In this document: one piece after another, positions 8,241-15,449 of the stretch | Position numbering within the stretch: position 1 is the stretch's first letter | Layout of the letters: every line of letters begins with the position of its first letter | DNA from: Desulfonatronum sp. SC1 | Lineage (GTDB): Bacteria; Desulfobacterota; Desulfovibrionia; Desulfovibrionales; Desulfonatronaceae | Assembly (NCBI RefSeq): GCF_003046795.1 | Contig: NZ_PZKN01000006.1 | Coordinates: forward strand, 62,001-126,000 | DNA length: 64,000 nucleotides | Direction of reading: 5' to 3' | Made by a program: the position numbers and the translations under genes | Notes under the pieces: model-generated | Database searches by the model: none | Seen by the model: only the letters and a program-made list of their open reading frames with translations | Told to the model about the DNA's origin: nothing

Positions 8241-8624
8241 TCAGGACAGACCCCTGTACCGTTCCACGAACCGCAGCAGACATTGGGCCTGCTGTTCCAT
8301 GAACTCCGTCCACCCGGTCAGGGCGTCCAGACCGTCCGCGGTGATCTCGTAGACCCGCTTGGCCGGACCCGCGTCCTCGGTTTGCCAGCTCGAAGTGACA
8401 AGACCTTCCTCTTCCAATTGCCGTAAGTGGCGATAGACCATGCCCGGGGGGGCCTTGCCCTGAACGAATCCATACTCCTGAATGGTCGTCAGCAGGTCGT
8501 AGCCGTATCTGGCCCGGCCTTCGCGCAAGGCCAGCAGCAACGACGGCTTCATATACCGTTCGGCCTTTCCTTGTCCGCTGCCTTTGTCGGACGAAACTTC
8601 AGTCGAGGATTTTCCGGGGGGCAT
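8241..8624 (-). CDS. PadR family transcriptional regulator
   Basis: 127 residues. The winged helix is clear: KPSLLLALREGRARYGYDLLTTI, then GMVYRHLRQLEEEGLVTSSW, then AKRVYEITADGLDAL, with a short C-terminal dimerisation helix (TEFMEQQAQCLLRFVERY). The start at 8624 is fixed by AAGGAG seven bases upstream; a start at 8666 would read through the operator region. An inverted repeat inside a promoter lies directly upstream (8639-8659) and is the likely autoregulatory site. It is cotranscribed with the ModE-like gene and divergent from the small gene at 8723. Confidence 0.82.
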   Translation of the reverse strand: MPPGKSSTEVSSDKGSGQGKAERYMKPSLLLALREGRARYGYDLLTTIQEYGFVQGKAPPGMVYRHLRQLEEEGLVTSSWQTEDAGPAKRVYEITADGLDALTGWTEFMEQQAQCLLRFVERYRGLS

Positions 8625-8632
8625 GATGCTCC

Positions 8633-8661
8633 TTGACAATATATCCTTAGAGGATATATAT
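8633..8661 (+). promoter_or_regulatory. Sigma-70-like promoter with operator dyad in its spacer
   Basis: TTGACA at 8633-8638 is a consensus -35; TATATA at 8655-8660 (16-base spacer) or TATATG at 8657-8662 is a plausible -10. The spacer is an inverted repeat, ATATATCC-TTAGA-GGATATAT (8639-8659). The promoter points to the 73-residue gene at 8723, and the dyad also lies just upstream of padR on the other strand, so one repressor could control both directions. Confidence 0.6.
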
Positions 8662-8722
8662 GGCAAATCGTGTTAGTGGGTGAACACCGAAATAACGTTG
8701 AAAAAATCTACAGGAGGGAACA

Positions 8723-8944
8723 ATGGCTGGCAAGATTTTCATCAGGGAACGACGCAAGGTTGAGGCAGGGGAGAAAAAGCCGCGGTTTCGGATCGTGGCC
8801 GTGTCCGGCGCGGACGTGAAGTTCAAGGTCGAGCACATCCGCAAACAAGAGGTCGAGGAAATCGCCTCGGCCGTGGGCGCGGAGATTGTTCTGCTCAAGC
8901 CGGAAAAAGGCAAGAGCAAAGGAGAAAACGAGGACGAAGAGTAG
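8723..8944 (+). CDS. Small conserved-looking protein of unknown function, divergent from padR
   Basis: 73 residues, highly charged, no signal peptide or membrane segment. It begins MAGKIFIRERRKVEAGEKKPRF and has a short alpha/beta-like core (FRIVAVSGADVKFKVEHIRKQ, then EEIASAVGAEIVLLK) and an acidic/lysine tail. I do not recognise a family. It has an excellent ribosome-binding site (AGGAGGG), a strong promoter with an operator and its own terminator, so it is very probably expressed and controlled by the neighbouring PadR regulator. A role with PadR ligands is a guess. Confidence 0.65.
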   Translation: MAGKIFIRERRKVEAGEKKPRFRIVAVSGADVKFKVEHIRKQEVEEIASAVGAEIVLLKPEKGKSKGENEDEE

Positions 8945-8976
8945 ACCGTTCAAACTTCTCGTTGCTCAAGGCGACT

Positions 8977-9022
8977 AAACCAAAGCGCCGTTCGGAAAGA
9001 GTTCCGAACGGCGCTTTGGTTT
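8977..9022. terminator. Bidirectional rho-independent terminator
   Basis: A perfect 21-bp inverted repeat (AAACCAAAGCGCCGTTCGGA... with loop AGAG) flanked by A and T runs on either side. It sits between the end of the small plus-strand gene and the end of the minus-strand molybdenum-storage homologue, so it can terminate both convergent transcripts. Confidence 0.92.
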
Positions 9023-9060
9023 TGAGGATCGGTATTTCCTGTCAGGGGCGATATCGTTTT

Positions 9061-9918
9061 TCAGTCTTTGGTGATGATCGTTCCCACATGTTCCCCAGCC
9101 AGGGCCTTGCCGATGTCGCCGGGGTTGTTCAGGGCGTCGATGATCTGGATTTGCTTGATGCACTTGGCCCGTTGGAGCAATGTCAGGATGGGCCGCTCGA
9201 TGATCAGGTCGTCCAAATCCAGTTCAAGAAGTTCTCCGGCGGATATCTTGTCGAAAAACTTCAGGCCTCCGCGTTTGGCCGCGTCGACCTTTTTGGGGTC
9301 GGTCTCGAACAGTCCCTTCTCGTCCTTGAGGAAAATCACGGAGCGGGCTCCGATGTTCTCGGCCAGCAGGAATGCGCCGCAGTCCGTGCGGTGCGGCGGG
9401 ATGGAGCCGATTTCCGCCGGGTGTTCGAAGAAGCCGTAGGGCGGAATGCCGTAGGTGATGGGCAGGTAGCCCAGCCGGCAGAACATGGTCAATTGTTCCA
9501 GGTTGTCGCCGTGGCCGATTTTTACGCCACCGTGCTTGGCCAGCAGGACGGAGATCATTTCCGCGTTCTGCCAGGAGACCTTGTCGCCAAGTTTGGACAG
9601 GACGCCGGTGGGCATGCCCAGGTCCACGCCGATGCTGTAGACATGCCGCGCGCGCGTGCCGCCGCCCGTCATCAGCAGGATCTTGTATTCTTCCTTGAGC
9701 CGGATCAGCTCGTCCAGGATCGGCAAGATGGCCTTGGCTCCGCGGTCGATGATGCTTTGTCCGCCGATTTTCAGGATGTTGATCTCCGGTTGCATCCGGA
9801 AGTACTCCTTGGATTCCGTGCGCCGCAAAAACTCCTTGCTGACCAGGGATTCGCCCATCAGCGGGGTGTTGATGTGCAACCGTCCGACTTCCGAGTCTTC
9901 CTTTACGAGTCGTGTCAT
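9061..9918 (-). CDS. Molybdenum storage protein (MosA/MosB) homologue, amino-acid-kinase fold
   Basis: 285 residues. The fold is that of the amino acid kinase/UMP kinase superfamily, and the motifs match the Azotobacter molybdenum storage protein subunits closely: KIGGQSIIDRG (50-60), GGGTRARHVYSIG (85-97), IPPHRTDCGAFLLAE (173-187), VKDEDGL-like LKDEKGLFETDP, and the C-terminus LAGEHVGTIIT. MoSto is a heterohexamer that packs about a hundred molybdate units as polyoxometalate clusters at the expense of ATP. Only one subunit gene is visible here, so a homo-oligomer is implied. AGGAGG precedes the ATG at 9918. Position within a mod/regulator cluster supports a molybdate or tungstate role over UMP kinase. 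Confidence 0.8.
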   Translation of the reverse strand: MTRLVKEDSEVGRLHINTPLMGESLVSKEFLRRTESKEYFRMQPEINILKIGGQSIIDRGAKAILPILDELIRLKEEYKILLMTGGGTRARHVYSIGVDLGMPTGVLSKLGDKVSWQNAEMISVLLAKHGGVKIGHGDNLEQLTMFCRLGYLPITYGIPPYGFFEHPAEIGSIPPHRTDCGAFLLAENIGARSVIFLKDEKGLFETDPKKVDAAKRGGLKFFDKISAGELLELDLDDLIIERPILTLLQRAKCIKQIQIIDALNNPGDIGKALAGEHVGTIITKD

Positions 9919-10004
9919 TTTTCCTCCTGTGTTGTGCGTATTGGTTGGTTTGACGGCCAAACTGACCTGAAATGACGAATTCGCCTGATTCGTCGCGAGT
10001 CTAT

Positions 10005-10021
10005 CCTTAACAATATTAAGG
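10005..10021. promoter_or_regulatory. Inverted repeat between divergent storage protein and small membrane protein genes
   Basis: CCTTAA-CAATA-TTAAGG, a perfect 6-bp dyad with partly matching flanks (TATC / GATA). It lies 87 bases before the storage gene start on one side and 74 bases before the small membrane gene on the other. A shared operator is plausible; no promoter hexamers are certain. Confidence 0.35.
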
Positions 10022-10094
10022 TGATAGATACACTCATTCAAGGCGAAAGCCAAGCTGTGAACGGCAGACGTGAACTCCACGCGAGGAGAACGAC

Positions 10095-10370
10095 ATGTGG
10101 ATTTTTTTTCTGATTTTGGGGGCCGCATTGGTCCTTGTACTGTGCGAAACATGGCTCGGAGGGGATGCGGCATTCCATGGCCAGGAGATGGAGCCCGGAG
10201 TAAAGCCCGCTTCCGCCGGGCTTTCCGCCTGGGAGGCCGTAGTCAAGGTTTTGCCCATCTTCCTGGGAGGCGTCGGCTTGCCCCTGACGCTTGCTCATCC
10301 ATCGTCCGGTATATTATGTCTCGCCCTGGCTCTCGGGTTGTTTTTCCTGGGAAGAACATTCTCCAACTGA
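10095..10370 (+). CDS. Small membrane protein of unknown function, Mo-island family (copy 1)
   Basis: 91 residues with a hydrophobic N-terminal helix (FFLILGAALVLVLCE), a polar loop, then two hydrophobic stretches (VLPIFLGGVGLPLTLA and SGILCLALALGLFFLG). It is homologous to the protein at 17168-17464: both share a Cys-Glu pair closing helix 1, E-A-x-x-K-x-LP-x-FL-x-G-x-GLPLTLA, and a Leu-Cys-Leu segment. I recognise no named family. AGGAG precedes the ATG. This copy stands 16 bases before a TunR-like gene and the other overlaps modB, so a function in molybdate/tungstate transport or signalling is inferred from context only. Confidence 0.75.
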   Translation: MWIFFLILGAALVLVLCETWLGGDAAFHGQEMEPGVKPASAGLSAWEAVVKVLPIFLGGVGLPLTLAHPSSGILCLALALGLFFLGRTFSN

Positions 10371-10386
10371 TTCATTCACGTAAAAA

Positions 10387-11454
10387 ATGCACTCCATCCC
10401 AGACGAGAGCGTCGCGGCTCGGCGTCCGATAGGCGTTGCTTTTTTCGTTCCGCCTACCGCAAAGGTCCTTGATTCCGTCCAACTGGCGGAGTTGGAGCGG
10501 ACGTTTCGCGCTTGGGCAACAGACTCTCCGCGGCGGGACGTTCGGGTGTCCAGGCAGCGCATCCTGCTGATATTTCTTTTGATCCGCCATACGGGCGCCA
10601 AGCTGAACGAAATATTGGACCTCAAGGCGGGGGACATTGATCTGGAAAATCTAGTCGTCACCGTGGGCGGCGAGGAACGGGAGCGGGCCAGGGCCGTTGA
10701 AATCCCCGACGATCTGGCCGAGGAGCTGCGCGCGGCCTTGGAAAAGGGCGGGCATGGCCCGGATGAGGCACTGTTTCGGATCGATCCGGCCCATGTCCGG
10801 CGCAAGTTCTACGAGCAGGCCGAGGCGTGCGGATTGCCCCGGGAGTTCGGCAATCCCAGTACGCTGCGCCGGTCGCGCTCCGTGGAACTGCTGCGCGGAA
10901 ACGTGCCGCTTCCCGTGGTTCAGAGGCTGCTCGGCCATTCCACTCCCAACCTCACCGCCGCGCATCTGGACGTTTCCGAGGAGGACGTCCACCATGCCGC
11001 CAGGCAGTACGTGGACCGGGAGAGCCGCCGACGCACCAGCGCCCGGAACATTTTTTTCGGCAAGATCTCGGAAATCGTCACCGGGGACATTCAGTCCGAA
11101 GTGACCCTGCTGACGTTGGGCGGGCTGCGCGTCGTCTCGGTCATCACCAACGCCAGCCTACGCCGAATGCGGCTGAGGAAAGGGATGTTCGCGACCGCGG
11201 AAATCAAGGCCCCTTGGGTACTCGTCGCCGGTTCGGAGGCGACGGACCAAAGCAGCGCGGAGAACCGCCTGCCGGCCACGGTCATCGACGTCGGCACCGG
11301 CCGGATCAACGCCGAAATCCTGCTGCGCCTGGCGGACGGCACGGAAATCTGCTCCATAACGACCGCCGCGAGCAGCCGTCGCCTGAAGCTGCGCTCAGGC
11401 GACCAGGCCTGGGTGCTTTTCGGGGCCTATTGCGTGGTTCTCAATCGAGAGTGA
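10387..11454 (+). CDS. TunR-like regulator: dead tyrosine-recombinase fold plus two Mop domains (copy 2)
   Basis: 355 residues with the same plan as the 3399-4628 protein but a shorter N-terminus. In the recombinase fold, Lys72 replaces the first Arg (HTGAKLNEI), Ser158 replaces the His of HxxR (STLRRSRSVELL), and the nucleophile Tyr is His193 (TAAHLDV). Strand exchange should therefore be impossible, leaving a DNA-binding domain. The tandem Mop domains open with TSARNIFFG and SSAENRLPA. No clear ribosome-binding site precedes the ATG, but the neighbouring small membrane gene ends 16 bases upstream, so translational coupling is likely. Very close to copy 3 at 21708. Confidence 0.82.
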   Translation: MHSIPDESVAARRPIGVAFFVPPTAKVLDSVQLAELERTFRAWATDSPRRDVRVSRQRILLIFLLIRHTGAKLNEILDLKAGDIDLENLVVTVGGEERERARAVEIPDDLAEELRAALEKGGHGPDEALFRIDPAHVRRKFYEQAEACGLPREFGNPSTLRRSRSVELLRGNVPLPVVQRLLGHSTPNLTAAHLDVSEEDVHHAARQYVDRESRRRTSARNIFFGKISEIVTGDIQSEVTLLTLGGLRVVSVITNASLRRMRLRKGMFATAEIKAPWVLVAGSEATDQSSAENRLPATVIDVGTGRINAEILLRLADGTEICSITTAASSRRLKLRSGDQAWVLFGAYCVVLNRE

Positions 11455-11658
11455 GGCCGACTTCAGTCGCGGCGCGGCACCCCTCATTCCTCAACGGACT
11501 TGACCCATTGCGGCGTCAAGGGTATTTCCACTCATACTTACACGATAATTCATGAAAACGTGTCTTTCTCCTTTCGATTTGGTTTCAGGAATCATTCCAG
11601 GAAACAGGGCCGCGACTGTTCCGGCAGGAGCGCCTGAAAACACCATCGGAGGTCGGAA
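11455..11658. other. Intergenic region before MOT1 permease
   Basis: About 200 bases. AT-rich around 11525-11575 (ACGATAATTCATGAAAACGT), which may hold a promoter. CATCGGAGGTCGGAA supplies the ribosome-binding site of the next gene. No strong hairpin is seen. Confidence 0.25.
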
Positions 11659-12882
11659 ATGAATGCTGTCGCACCAGAGACCGCATACGCGCCGTTGCGC
11701 TTCAACCGCCTGGAGCTGGCCGGCTCCCTGGGGGACTTGGGGACGTTGCTCCCCCTGGCCATCGGCATGATTCTGATCAACGGCCTGAGCCCCATGGGGG
11801 TCTTTTTTTCCGTGGGGCTGGTCTATGTCATGACCGGGCTCTATTTCCGGGTGACCTGCCCGGTGGAACCCATGAAGGTCATCTCGGCCTACGCCATCGC
11901 CACGGGGGTGACTGCGACGCAGATCCAGGCCTCCTGTCTGATTACCTTTGCTTTCCTGTTGCTGATCGGCGCGACCGGCCTGATCACCGTTCTCAGCCGC
12001 CTGATACCGAAAGCCGTGGTGCGCGGGGTCCAGCTTTCCACAGGGCTTTTGCTGGCGTCCCAGGGCGTCAAGCTGATGATCGGTACGAGCCAGTTCCAGC
12101 AGCTCCGCCAGGCAGCGGAGCCGTATCTGAGCCTGCAAAGCCTCGGCCCGATTCCCCTTGGCTTGCTCGTCGGCATCGCCCTGGCCGGGCTGACTTTATT
12201 CCTGTTGGACAACAAGCGTTTGCCGGCTGCCCTGGTGGTCGTGGGCGCGGGGTTGTTGGTCGGCATTTTTTTGGGGACCGGGGAAGGGCTGGACGCACTA
12301 CGCCCGGGAATCAACCTCCCTCCGCTGCTGCCTTATGGTTTTCCGTCCGGCGTCGACTTCTCCTTCGCCCTGCTCGTCCTGGTCATTCCCCAGGTGCCCA
12401 TGACCATCGGCAACGCCGTCATCGCCACCAGCGACCTCTCCCGGCAGTACTTCCCCCAGGAGGGACAGCGGGTCACACCCAAGGGGCTGTGCATCAGCAT
12501 GGCCTTCGCTAACCTGCTCAGCTTTCTTGTCGGCGGCATGGCCTTGTGTCACGGCGCGGGCGGCCTGGCCTCCCGGTACTGCTTCGGTGCGCGCACCGGC
12601 GGTTCCAATTTGATCATTGGAGCCATTTTCCTGGCCTTGGCCGTGCTTCTTGGCAACCACATCCTCTCGGTCCTCTTCCTTTTCCCCATGTCCGCTTTAG
12701 GCGTACTCCTGGTGTTCGCCGGTCTCCAGCTCTGTCTGAGCATGCTGGATATTACTGTTCGCAAGGATATGTTCGTGGTTGCGTCCGTGGTTGGCATCAC
12801 CCTGGCGTCCAACTTGGCCGTGGGGTTCGTGGTCGGCGCGATTTTGGCCTATGTGCTGCGTTCGGATAGGCTGAAGGTGTGA
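11659..12882 (+). CDS. MOT1-family molybdate/sulfate transporter
   Basis: 407 residues, a polytopic inner-membrane protein with about ten transmembrane helices. Hallmarks of the SulP-related MOT1 family are visible: GDLGTLLP (25-32), PVEPMK (68-73), RGVQLSTGL (122-130), and in the second half a repeat of the P-x-P-M-T motif (VIPQVPMTIGNAV). Plant and algal MOT1 carry molybdate; bacterial members are less well studied and could take sulfate. Placement behind a Mop-domain regulator favours molybdate, giving the cell a secondary carrier beside two ABC systems. GGAGGT precedes the ATG. Confidence 0.85.
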   Translation: MNAVAPETAYAPLRFNRLELAGSLGDLGTLLPLAIGMILINGLSPMGVFFSVGLVYVMTGLYFRVTCPVEPMKVISAYAIATGVTATQIQASCLITFAFLLLIGATGLITVLSRLIPKAVVRGVQLSTGLLLASQGVKLMIGTSQFQQLRQAAEPYLSLQSLGPIPLGLLVGIALAGLTLFLLDNKRLPAALVVVGAGLLVGIFLGTGEGLDALRPGINLPPLLPYGFPSGVDFSFALLVLVIPQVPMTIGNAVIATSDLSRQYFPQEGQRVTPKGLCISMAFANLLSFLVGGMALCHGAGGLASRYCFGARTGGSNLIIGAIFLALAVLLGNHILSVLFLFPMSALGVLLVFAGLQLCLSMLDITVRKDMFVVASVVGITLASNLAVGFVVGAILAYVLRSDRLKV

Positions 12883-13003
12883 CCGGAGGTGCCCCTCGTG
12901 CAAACTCTGAAATGTCAAGCGTTGGTCGGCAGACTGCGAAAACCTGACTTCCCGCGACATTGTTCAAAGAGGACAGGGACCGGTCTGCATTGTCGGAGAC
13001 AAT

Positions 13004-13294
13004 GTGATCCTGCCCATACAAACGTCGCGCTCAAGCCCGGGGAGGGTTTTTATCAAACCCGATCTGATCAGGCTTTCCCCCATTGATGCCGCTCAAGGAG
13101 AAATGGCCGAGCAGGGACATGTCGGCGAAATATTGCAGATGACCGTGGAAGGTCCGAACATCATGGTGCTCGTGGATATCGGCGTACTTCTCCGCAGCAT
13201 CACCAGCAAAGATGAAGCCAGACGCCTCGGCGTCATGGTCGGGGACAAGGTGCGCGTGCTCGTTGATCCGGAAGCTTTGGAGCTGACTGAGTGA
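13004..13294 (+). CDS. Orphan TOBE domain, probable C-terminal remnant of a Mo/W ABC-transporter ATPase
   Basis: About 96 residues from a GTG preceded by GGAG at five bases. The frame is open back to 12911 and the extra upstream residues (ENLTSRDIVQRGQGPVCIVG) also fit the family. The sequence looks like the tail of tungstate/molybdate ATPases: RVFIKPDLIRLSP, then GHVGEILQMTVEG, IMVLVDIG, and EARRLGVMVGDKVRVLVD. No ATPase domain precedes it. A second start, GTG 12898 with GGAGGT placed right after the permease stop, lies in another frame, so a frameshifted gene is possible. Either a standalone oxyanion sensor or a decayed transporter gene; I cannot decide. Confidence 0.5.
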   Translation: MILPIQTSRSSPGRVFIKPDLIRLSPIDAAQGEMAEQGHVGEILQMTVEGPNIMVLVDIGVLLRSITSKDEARRLGVMVGDKVRVLVDPEALELTE

Positions 13295-13354
13295 GAAAGC
13301 GACGATTTTTCCCCCTTCAGTGCGCATGACTAAGGGCCTGCGGGTTTCAGCCTT

Positions 13355-13945
13355 TCAATCCCGCACGGGAGAAGGCTGGGCCGGGGGGTAATCGCGTTCA
13401 AAGATTTCCCACAAGTGAAGCTGGACTGGAAAGGCGTGCAACGCCAGGGTGGCGTCCCAGTTGAAACGCTCCGGGGTCAGGTAGCGTCCCTTGTTCAGGA
13501 TATAGCGCTCCACCAGGTCCAGGTCCGGAAATAACAACAAGTACTCGGCCACGCCGAACTCCTCGTAAAGCTGTTTCTTGACCACCGTATCCTTGAACGC
13601 GGTGGCCTTGAAAACGATTTCAATGACCAGATCCGGCGGCCCCTGGATGGATTTGGGCGTGATCTTGGTTTTGTCACAAACAATGAACAGATCCGGCTGA
13701 ACCACGGTCCGGTCGTCCAGGACCACGTCCGTGGGGGCGGTGAAGACTTGGCACGAGCCTAAACTCTTCTTGAATTCTCCGATGCCCCAGAGCAGGTTGC
13801 GACTGATCATTTGATGCCGCGTTGACGGCGCGGGAGTCATGGCAAAGGCCTCGCCGTGAATGATCTCCCAGCGTTCCTGGTCCGGCCAGGCCAGATAATC
13901 CCGGTATGAGAATCCTTCGGGCTTCAAAGCGGGCAATGCCGTCAT
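13355..13945 (-). CDS. Uma2 family (DUF820) PD-(D/E)XK endonuclease-like protein
   Basis: 196 residues with the Uma2 pattern: SYRDYLAWPDQERWEIIHGEAFAMTPAPSTRH in outline, then VVQPDLFIVCD, PPDLVIEIVF and a YEEFGVAEYLL segment. The Asp of QPDLFIV and the Glu of VIEI form the nuclease-like site; the usual following Ser-Pro is replaced. Function in bacteria is not established; such genes are common, often multicopy and mobile. It is flanked by the orphan TOBE gene and an accessory ATPase. Confidence 0.82.
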   Translation of the reverse strand: MTALPALKPEGFSYRDYLAWPDQERWEIIHGEAFAMTPAPSTRHQMISRNLLWGIGEFKKSLGSCQVFTAPTDVVLDDRTVVQPDLFIVCDKTKITPKSIQGPPDLVIEIVFKATAFKDTVVKKQLYEEFGVAEYLLLFPDLDLVERYILNKGRYLTPERFNWDATLALHAFPVQLHLWEIFERDYPPAQPSPVRD

Positions 13946-14089
13946 GGTGCCTCCAGCATGGGGAGCGATCCCAAGAGCCTGAATTGATGATGAGACAAAC
14001 TTTAAACCTAAGCGCCGGTTTCTTTCTGGTCAAGCAATCGTCCCGAAGTTTGCCATTGACAACTCCATTTCTTCCTGTAAAATGGAGAT

Positions 14090-15298
14090 ATGTACACCAG
14101 AAATATTGATCCGCCGGAGCGGAAAAGTTTTTTCCTGTTCGGCCCTCGGGGAACGGGCAAATCCACCTGGGTTCGGTCGGTCTTTCCTGGAGCAGTTTAC
14201 GTCGACCTTCTGGATTCGCGATTGTACACTTCCTTGCTGGCATCCCCGCACCGGCTGGAAGAACTGATCCCGCCCGGCTTCAGTAACTGGGTGGTCGTGG
14301 ACGAGATTCAGCGGGTGCCGGAATTGCTGAACACGGTCCATAGACTCATTGAAAACCGGGGCCTGCATTTTGTACTGACTGGCTCCAGTGCCCGCAAACT
14401 GCGCGGCAGTGGCATCAACCTGCTGGCCGGACGGGCCGTAACCAGAGCCATGCACCCGCTGACCGCCGTGGAACTGGGCTCGGATTTTTCCCTGGACCGT
14501 TCCCTGGCGCACGGCCACCTGCCATCAGCCTGCACGGAGGCGGACCCTGCTGACTACCTGGCTGGTTACGTTCACACCTATCTGCGCGAAGAGGTTCAGC
14601 AGGAAGGGCTGGTTCGCAATCTCCAAGCCTTCGCCCGCTTCCTGGAAGCAGCCAGCCTGTCCCAAGCAGGCGTCCTGAACATCTCCGAAGTGGCACGGGA
14701 ATGCGAGGTGAACCGCAAAGTGGTTGAAGAGTATTTCCATATTCTGGAAGATCTTCTGTTGGCCTGGCGTTTGCCGGTGTTCACCAGGAAAGCCCGACGG
14801 CGCATGACCGTCCATCCGAAGTTCTTTCTGTTCGACGCCGGAGTCTTCAGGGCGCTTCGACCAAAAGGCCCGCTGGACAGGCCCGAAGAAATCGACGGAG
14901 CGGCCCTTGAGACCTTGATTTTCCAAGAACTGCGTGCGGTCAACGACAACCTGCGCCTGGGGTTTGACCTGTATTACTGGCGGACGGCTGAGAAACAGGA
15001 AGTGGACTTCGTGCTGTACGGTGAAAAGGGGCTGATCGCCATTGAGGTTAAGCGCACCGCGACCATCAGACCCAGAGAACTCAGCGGCTTGAGGGCGTTT
15101 CTCCATGACTACCCCATGGCCAGAGCCTATGTTTTCTACGGCGGACGTGAACGGCGCTACCTGGATAACATCGAGGTCATCCCTCTGGAACAGGCTCTGC
15201 CCGGTTTGCCCGAAGTGCTCTGCCCCGTGGCCCCGGGAGTTGGCCAGGAGGTTGGCTGCCCGCCGCGTGCTCGTGGTCACGTTCAAGTCGGCCGTTGA
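14090..15298 (+). CDS. AAA ATPase with DUF4143 domain
   Basis: 402 residues. Walker A is GPRGTGKST (18-26) and Walker B VVVDEIQRVPELL (about 68-80), followed by the sensor segment LTGSSARKLR. The C-terminal DUF4143 half has a winged-helix region (ISEVARECEVNRKVVEEYFHILED) and a PD-(D/E)XK-like end (KQEVDFVLYGEKGLIAIEVKR). Members are widespread, poorly characterised and often found in mobile or defence settings. The last 30 residues after LPEVLCPV look like run-on sequence. A decayed copy of residues about 150-385 lies at 59720-60434 on the other strand, showing intragenomic duplication. Confidence 0.8.
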   Translation: MYTRNIDPPERKSFFLFGPRGTGKSTWVRSVFPGAVYVDLLDSRLYTSLLASPHRLEELIPPGFSNWVVVDEIQRVPELLNTVHRLIENRGLHFVLTGSSARKLRGSGINLLAGRAVTRAMHPLTAVELGSDFSLDRSLAHGHLPSACTEADPADYLAGYVHTYLREEVQQEGLVRNLQAFARFLEAASLSQAGVLNISEVARECEVNRKVVEEYFHILEDLLLAWRLPVFTRKARRRMTVHPKFFLFDAGVFRALRPKGPLDRPEEIDGAALETLIFQELRAVNDNLRLGFDLYYWRTAEKQEVDFVLYGEKGLIAIEVKRTATIRPRELSGLRAFLHDYPMARAYVFYGGRERRYLDNIEVIPLEQALPGLPEVLCPVAPGVGQEVGCPPRARGHVQVGR

Positions 15299-15449
15299 AG
15301 ACGCATGGCAGACGGACCTTGAATTTCACGTGGGCTTTACGACACTGTCGTGGCCCTGGAGTGAGGGCTGCTCAACAACTCCGGGCGACACGTTTCATGG
15401 CCGGGCAGGCGTCTGCCTGCCTGCTTCCTTGCCTGCTCAATCGGCCTGC

